This document shows positions 48,720 to 61,480 of a stretch of DNA of 64,000 nt, piece by piece (position 1 is the stretch's first letter; each line of letters begins with the position of its first letter). The DNA comes from Amphirosellinia nigrospora (lineage: Eukaryota; Ascomycota; Sordariomycetes; Xylariales; Xylariaceae): assembly GCA_004123355.1 (NCBI GenBank), contig SCHM01000001.1:9744193-9808192 (forward strand), given 5' to 3'. Under the pieces are notes generated by a model. The model saw nothing but the letters and a program-made list of their open reading frames with translations. It was not told the origin of the DNA and did no database searches. The translations under genes and the position numbers were made by a program.

Positions 48720-50151
48720 CATATTCGGACACCATCATCGAAAACATCACTACTCTCTCCACCAATGCTATACCAACAACCAAGGGGACCATCCAAGGTC
48801 TTTTATACGTGCCAGATATTGACGACGACGACTCATGCTTTGATTTATCAAACCAATATGTCCCGGAGAATGCCACAAGGCAAGCCGACCTCCCACCCAC
48901 TGATTACATCCTCATCGCCCTAGTACCATGGATCAATGTCAACTGCACCAAGTCGTTTTTGGCGGCCGCAGCCATGGACCCCTTGCATGCCATGCTTGTA
49001 TACCGCCCAGACGACGACGACGGTCCACCGCCCGATGCTGGGTCAGATCTATGGAATTTGGGGAGTAGGTGGAAGCAGAACAACCACTTCCCTATCTATG
49101 CCGTTTCCAGTGATTTTGGAGGACGGATGATGCAACAACTTAGTCTATACTCTGGGACGCTCTCCGAAGTACCTTTCGCCGATGAGATCAACAGGACGTA
49201 TTCTCCAAACCCCGCCGACTACGTGCGGGTTTGGACACAGTTGTCTGTGGTCCCCGAACCTTCGCTACTGGCCATTTGGGCCCTAGTACTGATTATACTG
49301 GCTGTAATTCTTAGTGTTGTGGGCGGAATATCGTTGCTCATGCACTACGTCCAGAACCGCCGACGGGCCTCTCTTCGCCGTCGCGTCCAGAACGGCGAGA
49401 TAAATTTAGAGGCCTTGGGGATCAAACGACTTACTGTACCTTCTGACCATGTCCAAACCTACCCCTGTTCACGTATAACTATAATCCCCCAGCGTTTTCA
49501 TCACCGAGTTCTCCAAGCCACCTGAAATCTCCCACTAAAGTCTCCTTTGAATCCGCTTCTCCGTCCAATCAAAACCGAAGAAACCAGAGCGACCGGTTAG
49601 ATTATCAACCTACCTGTCTGATTTGCTTGGACAACTTCGAAACGAAGGTAACCATCATTCGCGAATTACCTTGCGGTCACATATTCCATCCCGAATGTAT
49701 CGATGAATTCTTGAGCGAGATGAGCTCCCTGTGCCCCCTCTGCAAGACGTCGATGTATCCTCGGGGACACTGTCCAGAATCACAAATTCGATGGTTCGAA
49801 GAGAGCTGAGTACTAGGAAACTCAGGTATCGCGGCCCTTTTTATTTTAGTTTCAGTGGTGGATGGCGACGGTTGATAACCAGAAACGGTCCTGAGAATCG
49901 GCCTATGCACGGGCCAGTGTCGACCTCAACAGAGCTCACCACCCCGGTTCATTCGCACACGCCGCCTGACGCGCGAACTAACACAAGAGAACGGATGCAG
50001 GAGTTAGTCATGCCCATAGATGAGACGAACAGTGACGATGGACGTCCCCCATGTAAGCTTTCCCCCACCATCATCTTGCTACAGTCCCGAGTCATCTAAC
50101 CTTCTTTCAGGGCGTCGTGCGGCGCGGACTTTATTTCCCGGCTTCTCTTGA
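48720..50151 (+). CDS. PA-TM-RING-type E3 ubiquitin ligase, 5' end not located
   Basis: A membrane-anchored RING-H2 protein of the PA-TM-RING type, which ubiquitinate membrane or secretory-pathway cargo. The lumenal part (AYSDTIIENITTL... , ALVPWINVNC, PLHAMLVYRP) is protease-associated-domain-like with NxT/S sites. One transmembrane helix follows: LLAIWALVLIILAVILSVVGG. The basic RASLRRRVQNGEINLEALGI segment comes next, then the RING: CLICLDNFETKV, ELPCGHIFHPECIDEF and LCPLCKTSM. Two single-base frame changes are seen, near 49462 after the membrane-proximal segment (C run) and near 49772 just after HCP (C run). The reading goes on as RITNSMVRRELSTRK. A GT-AG intron (50053-50110) joins DGRPP to WRRAARTLFPGFS, ending at 50151. 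The 5' end may lie in an exon further upstream. Confidence 0.78.
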
Positions 50152-51199
50152 TTTGCGTGAATCGGCTTGGGCCTTAGCGACGGAATGAGTTCAATATAGG
50201 TGGCGGTTAGCGGGTTTAGCATTGGTTCGGCGTCGTGATTCGGCATGAAGCGCTCCGGTATGCGCTTGGACTGGTTTGGGAAAAGCGAACATTGGGCGTT
50301 TGAAGATTCCCCCTCGATCAAACGACGGGCTGTGTTTTATAAAAGGCGCATTGGTTTGGATATACCCCCACGATTTAAATGCATACATAATCATACCGTT
50401 AGAAAATATAGCCATATTTTTATCATTTCCCGAGTCACCCACCTACCCAGTTTAGATAGATTTAGATGGAAGGCCTCGTCATCATGAGGGGTAACCGGCG
50501 CGGATACAACACTGCATAAATTACTCCGTATCCCCATAACCGAAGAAGTCTCGGAACTTGACGCTTTCGTGCTGTGGGACTCTGGCTTCGGAGCAGGTCG
50601 GTACCGATACGGCTACTTGAATTCTTGGCGTACAGGTCAACAAATCGTCTACGACTACATTCATTCACTACTCCAAATGACATCGAAGCAATATTGAGAT
50701 GCATAATTAAGCTGCCGCAATGTAATAACGGCAGTGTCTGGCACGGCATATCTGTTGCCCAACACCTCGTCTATGTCGGTGCCTCTGATGGTAGCCTCAG
50801 TTTATGCTGGCTAGAATATGACATAGACTAGAGCATCGGTAAAACGAAAGATGGTGTTCAATCTATCCCATGCTTCCGACAGCACCTCAAGGGTAAGGTG
50901 ATCGGAAGAGGTGGCATATTTCATCCTTGTTGCAAAAAGCTATCTAAATCCAGGAAGATGTGTACTACAAGTATGGAGAATTGTCCCGTAAAGTTCTTCT
51001 ATTTTCCGCCCATCGCGCGACGGAGGGACAGTTATTGATCAGTAACTACCGTCGTCGCCATGCTGCTGTCGATCTTACCTCTCTCCACTGCCTATTTTCC
51101 CCCCTTGTCTGGTGGTCAGGCGCTCGGGGCAAGTTACGTGGAAAAGGCAAGGATAACAACTCGGTCCTCAACACAGCTCTCTGCCTTTCCCGCATAGCT
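50152..51199. other. Intergenic region between convergent genes
   Basis: No gene is supported. Short plus-strand frames near 50245-50831 have no visible features. Confidence 0.45.
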
Positions 51200-52426
51200 T
51201 CAGAAGCAGCAGCAGCAGCGCCTCCGCGTCTTGGTGAGGGAGATGTTGTTCACGACGGTAGGCAGGACCGAGACCTGCACGTCGTCGCCCGCCGCCCGCC
51301 GCTGCACGAACAGCCAGGCCACGCACCCCTGCGCCGCGGCGGCGACGGTCACGACGACCCACTGCAGCGCCTGCAGGGCCTCGCCCTCGGCGACGTAGAT
51401 GTTCGTCGCGGTATCGAGGACGCCGACGACCCCCGTGCGTGGCACGATGAGGCCTGCGCACGCCTGCCGTGTCGCGAGCGCGACCATGAAGCCGAGCGTT
51501 AGCCCGTAGCTGTTGAGCAGGATCCCGACGGCTAGCACGCCCTTGTAGAGCCGTGTGTTCGCGGGCGAGGGGAGCAGACACCAGAGGATCAGAGTGCTGG
51601 GTATGAAGAGGATTAGGAAAGTTAGGGGCGCGCCGAGGGGAAGACATTGTTTTGGAGGTTGGTGGTTATGCTCAGCAGAGTGGTGAGGTTGGCATGTCTA
51701 GGAATGTGGTGGTGGTGTTTCGAGACGTGAGTGCATTTTTGAAAGAGTGTCTGCTTGTGATGTTGGTGGGTGGGTTTATTCCGGTCCCTGTGATGTTATT
51801 GTTGTTGTTGCTGTTGTTGTCGCTGTTGCTGCTCTGGGTGGCCCCCAGTTCACGTTGGAATTGTTCCGCGATTGACTCGGTGTCGTCGCTTTCATACGCG
51901 ACGTGGGCTATCTGCAACAGTCAGAGTTAGTTGTGACCATTTGGCCCAATTCTGGAAGCTTTTGGAAATATGTAGGTACTGAATCCATTCCGAGAGGTAC
52001 TCACGCAAACAGACGCATTGGTAGTCTTCACGCACGTCCCTATTCAGAGCCGTCAGTATACGCTGAGTATACGCGGGTGCATGTGAGGCTTCTTACCAGC
52101 ATACCCGAGGCTTACTACGATGGGGCTTGACTGGTTCGAGCTAAGCCGGACGATATATAGGCCGTCATTGAAGACGCAACCGAGGCCGATCACGACTAGG
52201 GATTTGATCAGCTCGTGTTGGGGTGAGCAGTTGAAGGAGGTAGTCACCGCCAATGGCCAGGACGCCAAGCCAAAGAGCAAGTGAGAGGCAAAATAGCGGT
52301 GCTAGACTCTTGTGCTTATCACCTGCAATGTATTTAGAAGATGCTCTCACGTGTAAGGGATTCAAAACCGGTGTCTGTCGACTTACCGGAGTTCTCTGGT
52401 GGCGGGCTATATTGTGACGAACCCAT
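51200..52426 (-). CDS. Fig1-like four-helix membrane protein, interrupted
   Basis: A protein resembling Fig1, the claudin-like Ca2+ regulator and membrane-fusion factor needed for mating in yeasts and for hyphal development. Exons are 52426-52387, 52322-52097, 52039-52005 and 51911-51200; donors are GTAAGT, GTAAGA and GTGAGT. The first helix is LFCLSLALWLGVLAI. The extracellular loop holds SSPIVVSLGYAGTCVKTTNASVC, the G-Y-x-G-x-C-like motif of the Fig1 family. Further helices are LTFLILFIPSTLILWCLL, LAVGILLNSYGLTLGFMVAL and LQWVVVTVAAAAQGCVAWLF. An Asn/Ser/Thr-rich stretch of about 30 residues (51720-51850) is encoded by simple repeats. Frame changes near 52235, 51675 and 51620 interrupt it. 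Family call moderate. Confidence 0.62.
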
Positions 52427-53995
52427 GGCTGAAGAGGTTTTCTCGTAGCTGCCGAGTTTCGTTGATATGATGTGCAAGGTCTTCGTAGATATTGATAAAT
52501 CGTCGACAAAGAGCTTGAGGATCTGAGAAGCAACTGGACGACAGAGACTCAAGCGAGTGTAGGGGATGATTATATATGTCGTTTCAAGTCTCCAGAAAGC
52601 TGTGATTACAGCACAGCCAGCCGAACCTTTCGCCCGTGCCAAGGACACGGACATAGGCACACAGGAGCAAAGAGACTACACGTATGTGGCCATATAGCCA
52701 GATAGTGCTCGCGTAAATAGCTTCAAGCCTTCGTGCAACAATGGATGCCTATACTCTACTTGTACAAGGTCCCTGGCAGCCCGTATCTCGATATAGGCTA
52801 CCTATAAGAATTGATTTAATAGGACTGCTCGTTTATTAATAAGGCTCTTCTTTGGCTGAAAGATAATTAGTTGTCAGTATCACCACCTAAGTGTCACTGC
52901 ATCTCTGAAAATAGATGCGGTTCATATAATTCATATTAATTTTTTATTGTTCCCAACGTACATGTCCAAAATAGCACCTGGCTGCTAGCTGATTGATTGT
53001 TGTGTCCTTGCTGTAAGATCTGCCGCAGAGGAAATGGCGCGCCATTCTTGCCACCATACATAGTTCAAGAGGGCAAGGCAACAAAAACACCAACAAAGAT
53101 CAATGCAGGTCACGATGGCGGAGTGTGGTTACATACGGTTTCTCAGCATGAGGCTGTGCGTCTTTCATTACACTAGGTGGCTTGGGAATCTTCTAAATGT
53201 TTACTAGGGGCCTCGCATATACTAACTTGTTGCGCCGAGGATACCTCTCAATGCTAAATGTCTCGATGATGAAGGTCAGTTAGTATGTACCTAGGTAGTC
53301 AGCTTTTAGACCGGAGATTCGATCTCGATTTCCTACGGTATTCAGGAAGTTTAGACAAAACAGCTCTACATAGATGAATAAAATCTAGCTGTATCTTCAT
53401 GAATGGCTAGCTGCAGTAGTTATGTCGTACTTGATGCCTATCTTTAGACACAAACCTGCAAATACCCAGGAAATGACTTCACTGAGAAACCAGAACACAT
53501 ACAATTTCTAGCGGTGTATTACCAAGGTAGAACTTGGGTTATTTTGTGCCGGCTCCGTTAAGCGAAGGAGAATCTCAACCAAACCGTCCCATACTTGTCC
53601 AGATGCCCTATTTCTGTGCACATTTTCTAAGGCAGTAGTATAGCGTCAAAAGAATTACATTGCCTATAACTGTTATATAGGCATAACAGGATGAATCGAC
53701 CCAAGACAAACACACTACGGCTTCTGCCGTTATGCAAACACAACACCTGGCAGCCTTATGGATAATTAATTTTGATTGAAACCAGCAGAAGCCCATGTGG
53801 CCAAGTTGTATTACTGGAAAAATATCAATTGGCTATCGTTAGTAAACGTTTGACCCTGACTCCATTGTATAATGTTACAGGGCTGCAAGTCTGTTTCATG
53901 ACACTCCTAGACTCTTCGCGCAACAACAGATATGAATACAGACCCTATGCCCTAGCTTGTGAGGTCTTGACAATCGGAGTCAAGATTTATATCAC
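52427..53995. other. Gene-free stretch
   Basis: No coding region or repeat is supported. AT-rich patches lie near 52910-52950. The region holds the Fig1-like gene's upstream flank and the 3' flank of the STAND-like gene. Confidence 0.45.
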
Positions 53996-56473
53996 TTATT
54001 CATCACTCCATCTCTCCCCAACCCCTTCGTACGTTTGGCGCAACCCCAACTGTTCCTGGATCCTTGTGAAGCTAACTCCGGCCTCAAGCATTGGTAGCTG
54101 CGCCATGTGTAGTAATGCCCCCGGCTCCTGGTCAAACACCTGCCGGACCTCGACTGTCGGCTGCGGACTCAAGAGCAACAGCTTGAACTTCGCCCTTGAG
54201 CTAGTGCTTCCATTCACCAATCCAAGCAACGCTAGGACAACTTCATCCATCGTATGTAGATACTCCTCACTCTCATACTTATTGATGCCATCAATAAGAC
54301 AAAATACCGTTATCCTCGATGGCAGCCACCACACTAAATACACAAACAGCCTACAGAGCTGCGTCAGATCCCCCTTTCAATATCCTGCATTAATATCCTT
54401 GGGTCGGGTTCAATGCTCGTCGCGGTAAACTGTCTCAAAAGTTGCGCAATGAGAGATCGTATCATGGCCCCGCCACCATTGTACTCGTTATCCGCAAGGT
54501 GGCGTCCGCAGAAAAAGACCAGGCTGATAACGTTACCCTCTGCCACTGATAGCCGCATACCCTTGACTATGGTGGCACATAGCACTGAGAAGGGCGATAC
54601 GAGCCGGTCCGCGGCAGCGGTGTTCACAAAATCGCCATGCACGAGCAGCTTGGTGGAACTATAGCTTTTCATCCAGGCGCGGAAGTGTGGTGTAGCTAGG
54701 ACATGTTCGGCGCGGCCGCGATCTTCAAGGATAGTCTCACCTGCGTTGTGTAGTATATGGTGGAGATCCGACTCATCGAAGTTAGGAATATGTAGGCGCG
54801 ACCACAGCTCGCGCGGTGTCCAGGGAAGAGGAACAGAATCCATCGGGAACAGAAGTCCAGCCGGAGTAAGTGGACGAGAAGGATCGGGCGAGGCTGGTAA
54901 CCAGTTTCCTACGGATGGTGGTATAAGCATCTGTAACAAACACTGCGTTGAAGGATATAATAAGGGGGTAAAGAAGGGATAACAGAGTCATCAATACCCC
55001 TTGAGTATTAATAATATATACACAGAACTTGCCGCAAAAGCATACTAGGGAGATAATATTGGACTCACTCTCTCGATCATCAAGAAAACCTAATACATGG
55101 TTTAGCAGACTGCCTATCCAGGCTCTTTCAGCTTGTCCCACTAGCTCCTGCTGGAGGATTGCCCCAAGGGCTTGGTGAGTTGCCCAATTGTCTTGTGTCA
55201 TAGCAGCTTGGGACTTGCGAGTTTCGTTGCTATCTAACAGGGACAGTATCAGCCAACGTCATTAATTATCGTTCCAAATATTGGTATCAATGCAATTGTA
55301 CACACCTAATAACATACGATGCGTGAATGACGTGTGCGCTTGCTTCTCCAGCCTGTCAGAGCATGCACTTATTTCACTTAAACTCTTTAGTAACTTTTGT
55401 TGATACTGCTCGCCGGCGAGTATCACTCGACCAGCATGTTTAGCTGTGGATCCCCAAGTTAGATCCCTTGACAGCCGCATGTGATACATCATCCCTTCAC
55501 AGTTTCACCTACTTACCTTGAGCGCTAGTGTAAAATCTAACCGCCTCCTCGATTGCCTTAAAAGTGGCAAGAACAAGATCTACAGAAGCCATTAATATGT
55601 TCTGATCTTTAGGATATGACTTGAAGTAAAAGTCCATTCTTGCAAAAACTTCTGGTAGGTCATCGAACCCGGAGTTAACAGTCTCACGGACCTCAGCTGC
55701 TTGGCGGTATGCCTTTAAATCAACTTAGCTCTTCAAATCCATACGACCTGCAGCAGAAACTGACATCAAGAAGGAGGTTCATCACGCTAACAACCGGTGA
55801 CATCACGTCGATATCAGGAATCAACTTCATCCCCTGCTGAAGAGGGACCGTAACCCTATCCATAACGAGGCGTAACTTTCTTCTAAACTTCCCAACTTGC
55901 TGTTGGCCGTTGTGAAAGTCGTACTCCTTCTGTGCCATATCGAGCTTTGCCTGAACATCGGGCCACACGGAGAGGTGCCGGATACCCCACCATCGCTGGT
56001 AAGCTTCGTTATCCGGCGGCGGTTCCTGGTTTAACCGGTTCACTACTCGGAGTTAGTTATCGCTGTTTATAGAAGGTGTCCGGAGCTTTAAGACATCATC
56101 ACATCCCAAAAGGAGATATCATGCTCTGAGAGTTGCCAAAACAGGAAGAAATGGCCCCGGGAGTTACGTACTGGCCGCAGGAAAGACCTCAGTCCAAAAG
56201 TCCATGTTGTTATAGAGCCGGGAGTCGGCCGAGGCTGGGGAGGTATAGGGGCGGCGGGTGGAGGCGGCAAGGCCGACGGGCCAGCGACATGTGTGACAGT
56301 AGTTGAACCATGATGGGGACAAACTGGCTCTCAGTAGGGCTGTAGCGGAATCCGCTTACGTCGAAGGCGGGATGGTACTCGGACATCCTGTTCTCGATAA
56401 AGTCTACCGCCGGAGTATGGATGGCGAATGTTGGCAGACAGCCCCGAGATGCTTGGCAACCTTCATCCGACAT
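53996..56473 (-). CDS. STAND/NACHT-like fungal NTPase, interrupted
   Basis: Large fungal proteins of this architecture are thought to be relatives of the STAND/NLR immune NTPases. The N-terminus (MSDEGCQASRG, 56473) is proline-rich. A helical domain follows: QRWWGIRHLSVWPDVQAKLD, VGKFRRKLRLVMDRVTVPLQ and IDVMSPVVSVMNLLLDVSF, then FARMDFYFKSYPKDQNILMA. The nucleotide-binding part comes later: LLVHGDF, where a P-loop would be expected (the classical GxxxxGK is not seen), LVFFCGRHLADNE, GAMIRSLIAQLLRQF, then a Walker-B-like ITVFCLIDGINKYESEEY and FKLLLLSPQPTVEVRQVF. Frame changes number about four; one is in a G run near 54375. It is divergent from the AAA gene at 57074, with a 600-bp gap. No repeats (WD, ANK, TPR) follow it here. 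Confidence 0.68.
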
Positions 56474-57073
56474 TTGAAATCGTTCATTGTTCCTTGACTA
56501 GTTGGTGAAAATGAATTCTTTGTTCAAGGCGACTGATTTAATTTGAAATGCGCGATGAGAACGAGGCTCTGAGGTGCTTACTTCACAACGTAGGACTGAC
56601 CCCTCTCCAGCCCCCAAACCCCCTCAGCCACTGGTCATAAATTTCTTATCACCAATGTAATTTGAGGAGGCGTTCTCTCGCAAGGCAGCCCGATAATGGG
56701 CCGCGTGCGTGCGTGCGTGCGGGGAAGCACTTTCAGTTCTGGTCCATGACACCAGACGAAATACTTAAACAACCAACGCACCAGTTCGCCTAAAGGGCAG
56801 TTTTATCTAAAGCTGCGAAGATAAAATACACACCCCATCACGAAAGTATTAAGTTTCAGAACTGTTTGCGTGTCATTCTTAGTTGATCATACTCATTCTT
56901 GTTATCCTTATTCTTAGTTTACTCTAAGATTGGTCTATCAAAACGAAAATAAGGCCGGTCGTACTTGATTTGGGTTGATTGTTGCTCTGTCGCAAATAGT
57001 ATTTTCCCCAGATTCCACTAGTAAGTACCGTGGGCTGCGAAAAATACGGGAAAATACCGCATCTAAGAACAAC
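56474..57073. promoter_or_regulatory. Shared divergent promoter region of STAND-like and AAA genes
   Basis: The 600-bp region between two divergent start codons contains a GTGC tandem repeat near 56704-56719 and a GC-rich stretch followed by AT-rich DNA. I see no defined transcription-factor site. Co-regulation is possible but unproved. Confidence 0.4.
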
Positions 57074-60000
57074 ATGGAGCCCGAGAAGAAGGACGCATCT
57101 TCAGAGCCACCTAACGATGTGCATCCTGGCATCACACCAACATCAGCCAACACCCCACCCAGTAGCGAAGTTGTAGACATTGAGGACCTTCGCAAACGAT
57201 TCACCGCGATCGAGTCGAAGATTACCGCGGTTAGCGACATCTTCGGTCTTAAAGGGCTGACGGAGGAGGCAGAAGAGGAAGATAGTGACTCTAGCTCGGA
57301 GGAATCAGATGATAGCTTGGTACCATTTTCCGAGATAGAGTTCTTCTCGGACGCGGCTTTTTTTTTGCACAGCGCTCGAGTCTCGCATAAACGTATACAG
57401 CGCGATAGAGCAGCCCGCAGGCATGAATCAAAGCTGGTCAGGAATCGGGCTAGGGATCGCGCCGACAAAGCCAAGCAGGAATCGGTACGTCAGGCTAGCA
57501 CGACGGCGTTCCTCAATTCAGAGCCCGCTATCGTCACTTGGATGCATTGGGCCGTTTCTATCACGGGAAAACGGAGTCCGAAAACTCTATCCTGAGCCCG
57601 ATTGACGCCGTGATCGGCGAGCCAGAGCAGCTCATGCTTCAGCTCACCTCGAGCGCTTTACAAAGCTCTGACCCCGTAGCAGAAGACAACTCCTACGGCA
57701 CTCGCACTAGCACCGACTTGGAACAGACGCTGCTTCCCGAGAGAATTAGGATTAACTCCTCTGCGCTCTCGCTTAACTTAGTGGCAAGCAATATCTTGAA
57801 CTTTTTACCTGACGAAGCCATCACGTTCCTCCGTCCGTTTAAGGCGTTTATTTATCGTGAGAAGAATATACGATACAATTTAGACGAACTCGAGAAGCGC
57901 TTCAACAATTGGGATGGGACTGAGAAGATACCTAAGAAAGGCGGAGGTCCGAAGACAACTTCATTCAGCACAGATAGTATTCAGGAAGCAATAGTAAAAG
58001 AAGGGGAAAGTGAGAGGACTTCTCTTGGGCCTGAAGAAAACAACACTGTGGGCGAGACTGACGAATATGGGGATGAGATGCCTCAAAACTCCATCACCGC
58101 CCTGCTTCACCTGCGTTGCCTAATGAAGTTTATCGACGACGAGATCAAACCCAAGCTCAGGCACTTGGAAAGCAACCAGTATCGCAGGATTCTCTTCCAG
58201 GACTTGTGGCATTTTTTCAAACCGGGAGACGAGGTTGTTGACCAAACTGAGAAGCAAGCATATCGCGTCGTTCGTGTTCAAACCCCGCAACACAGAGTCA
58301 CACACCCCTGGCAGCGGTGGCACCGCAAGGCGCCGAACGATAAGGATGAACAGAATGACGAAACGCCTATGAGGATACAATGCGCCTACATCGACTTTGA
58401 TGGGAAGCAGCTAGGCCCTGTATCGGTCAAGTTCAGCATCCCGCCGTTCGGAGGGCTCAGGGATATTAAGTTGCTGCCCATCTACCCGCTAAGATTCGCC
58501 AAGGACTGCAACCTACGCAACAACCTCATAACACGGGGCAAGATGCTGCTCAACATTGCTAAGTTTAAACCCATGTACTACATGGGTCTCACTCTCGACA
58601 CGCGCGATGAGATCGACAGCCAGGTAGTCGTTGACTTTAGCGAGGCCCTTGTTGATGAGAAGCACAAGGAGTGGAGGCCCACTATCGAGTCACTGAGTTT
58701 CGGCCCCGATGATATCCAGAGTACACGCTGCTCCGCCCCTTGCTGTGAAAATCAAAGGATATATAGGGAGGATTACGTCGACTTGAAGCTGACAGAAGAT
58801 TTCGTCAAGAGTTTAGTTGCCGATTTCTCGTTCCGCAACTCGTCATTGATTCTCTCACCACGCCCGCTAGAGGAGGCCTTACCCGGCACAGATGACGCGC
58901 CGACAGATGATGAGTTTGTCATCATGACATATCGGGTGTTTGGATTTGTGCTACGGAGCCGTAAATGGGGTAAGTCGATTTGTCATTGGCGATAAGGCAT
59001 GCCATTCTCTAACTGTATCCATATTCACAGCCCAGCTTGACCTCACCTTTTTGAAATACGAAAATACCGATCTTCGGAACTCAGCTCTCAGTGCGTTTGA
59101 CCGACTCGAGCTTCCATATGGCCACCGCGAGATGGTCAAGTCATTGGTCACACAGCATTTTCGGGACAGACAAACTGGGTTCACAAAAGACGACCAGACT
59201 GACCTAGTCAAAGGGAAGGGTGGGTTCATCATCCTCCAACTAATCCTTTCTCCTTATTGTCGCTAACGATGCGCTTCTAGGCAAAGGGCTCATCATGCTC
59301 CTCCACGGCGCTCCTGGCGTCGGTAAAACTACAACTGCTGGTCCGTAAAGCACAGACAGCCCACTCTAAGAGATCAAGCATTAACGTCCCTACAGAAGGT
59401 ATAGCAGAATTGTTCCAAAAACCATTATTCCAGATAACTTGCGGTAAGTCAATAGAATCCCCTTTCAACTCTAAAGTAGTGAGATTAAGTGCCTATAGGC
59501 GATCTTGGGACGACTGCTCGGGAGGTCGAGAAAGAGCTCGAGAAAAACTTTGCCTTGGCAAGTCGGTGGGGATGCGTTTTGCTTCTTGACGAGGCCGATG
59601 TCTTCCTATCTGCTCGTGAGCGTAAGGATTTCGAACGGAACGGCTTAGTCGCAGGTAAAGCATCACGCGCCACAGACATTCTCGTCACACTAACTAACAT
59701 GATTATTGTCAAGTCTTCCTCCGCGTAATGGAGTACTACACCGGCATCCTCTTCCTCACCACCAACCGCGTCGGTGACTTCGACGAAGCTTTTGCTTCTC
59801 GTATTCACATGAGCCTATACTACCCCGAACTCGATGAACCCAAGACGACAAAGATCTTCAAGCTTAACCTCAGCCTGATCCAGGAACGGTTCGACAAGCA
59901 GGGGCGTAAGATCACGTACGATGTATCGTCGATTGAGGACTTTGCCAAGAAGCACTTTAACGAGCACCCTTATAGCCGGTGGAACGGACGGCAGATCCGT

Positions 60001-60744
60001 AACGCGTGCCAGACGGCATTGGCCCTGGCGGAGTTCGACGCACATGACGGCAAGATCCAAGCTGAGGTAGATTCGAAAATCGAGGTGAAGCTACAGCTTA
60101 AACACTTCCAATCTGTGCAGACAGCATATCTCGACTTTGGCCGCTACCTTGGTGATATTCGTGGTACGCAGGGCGACCGCCGTGCTATCGATTATGGCTT
60201 CCGCGCAAAATCGTCAACGCCCTATCAGACCACCCCTAGTCGCTTCTCGACAGCTCCTTCAAACGGTTCACAGGATAACCACCACTTAAGCTCCGTATCA
60301 GTCGAGTACGGCAATGAGTATAACAATGAGTATAGCCGTCGCTCTCAGGGCGGTAGTCAGAGTGATCCTTTCAACCCCTTTCCAAGCCAGACCAGAGCTG
60401 GTGGGCCCGGTGATCAAACATATGGCCTTCACGGCCCGGGACAAATGAGACCGGGCGGCAGCTACAACAGGTATGACAGATATGAAAGCCCGCAGGGTTA
60501 TGGCTACACGCACCTGGAGAATCGACAAGGGCAAATCGACCCGAGACAATACCAGCAATCTAACTTGCAGAGGGGAAATCCCGTACCACGGCAATACTAC
60601 CAGGGACAGTCGCCCTATAACCCTAGTAACGTGCAGCACGGGGGAGAAGGAGGAAGCATGCAAGCCCACGTAATGTCTGGGACAGACTCTATTACAGCGC
60701 CTGGACCAGGAAACGCTGGGCCCGAAGGTTACGGCCCCCCTTGA
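57074..60744 (+). CDS. DUF7025-type AAA+ ATPase with Q/G/Y-rich tail
   Basis: A protein of about 1125 residues. The N-terminus is acidic and coiled (residues 1-165, with a Ser/Glu-rich stretch). A DUF7025 region follows, including GRFYHGKTESENSILSPID, LLHLRCLMKFIDDEI, FKPGDEVVD and GGLRDIKLLPIYPLRFAK. The AAA core carries Walker A HGAPGVGKT, LFQITCGDLGTT and Walker B VLLLDEADVFLS, then sensor 1 ILFLTTNRVGDFDEAF, HMSLYYPEL and WNGRQIRNACQTALALAEF. The tail (about 60200-60744) is rich in Gln, Gly, Tyr, Pro and Asn. Introns are 58970-59030, 59220-59280, 59341-59395, 59444-59498 and 59655-59713, all GT-AG and in phase. One frame change occurs near 57540 at TGG/GAT in a G run (expected VTWDALGRF). 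Function of the family is unknown; location probably nucleus or cytosol. Confidence 0.88.
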
Positions 60745-61480
60745 GTAAACACATAATAAGGGGTGAAATGTTATCTAATAGGAATGATATAATGATTGTA
60801 TGAGCAGATTTTTACATCAATGTCAAGTACTCGTTTCAAAGTAACAAGCATCACATCGGATGTAGGAGCAGGCATTACTAACGTCATCGTGAAAGCATAT
60901 TTGTAGGCAAGTAGGTATATGGATATCCACGGGCTGAGGTTATAACTGAAGAATTTAATACAGCGTATGATGGAATATATGGTCTCTGGGATATAATATT
61001 AGTAGATGAAAAGGTATGTAGGTAAGTGAGTACTTACTTCGATAAGTGTTTCCCGACTTGACGAGCTTAGGGAAGTGCGTAAGAGTTAGCAAATGAGTAC
61101 CTAGGTATGTATGGCTTTTACTGCATTACAGCCATACCAGACTACCAGGATATTAAACTAAAAACCTTTCAAAGGCCTCAAGGAGATAGCCTTCAATATA
61201 TTTTAAGGTTTTGGACTATCAAACCCGCTGTTAACCTCTCGCAAAGCCCTATTTCGATATTATCCAAGCCTCAAAAGAGGCCTTGCAGCTTATGTAAGCC
61301 GCGGTGATCAAACCCTCCCCAATCACTATTTAGTGACAACGCCATGTAACGCCACAACAGGACTACCCTAAAGATATTATTCTCATCGGGATATCTTTCT
61401 TTACAAGTATTGGCGCTACCCAGTCTATACAGAGTACCTTGCGTAGTGCTACCAGGAAAAGATGGCCAGATCGTTGAGCC
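60745..61480. other. Intergenic region, no gene seen
   Basis: This lies between tandem plus-strand genes. It includes AT-rich sequence near 60930-61010 and a GTAGGTA-type simple repeat near 61015-61030. Confidence 0.5.

Noticed and set aside
50960-51502. Plus-strand frame of about 180 codons
   Set aside because: It is the complement of the Fig1-like gene's last exon, with Arg/His-rich non-protein-like composition.
53772-54428. Plus-strand frame of about 218 codons
   Set aside because: It runs antisense to the STAND-like gene and has no protein features of its own.
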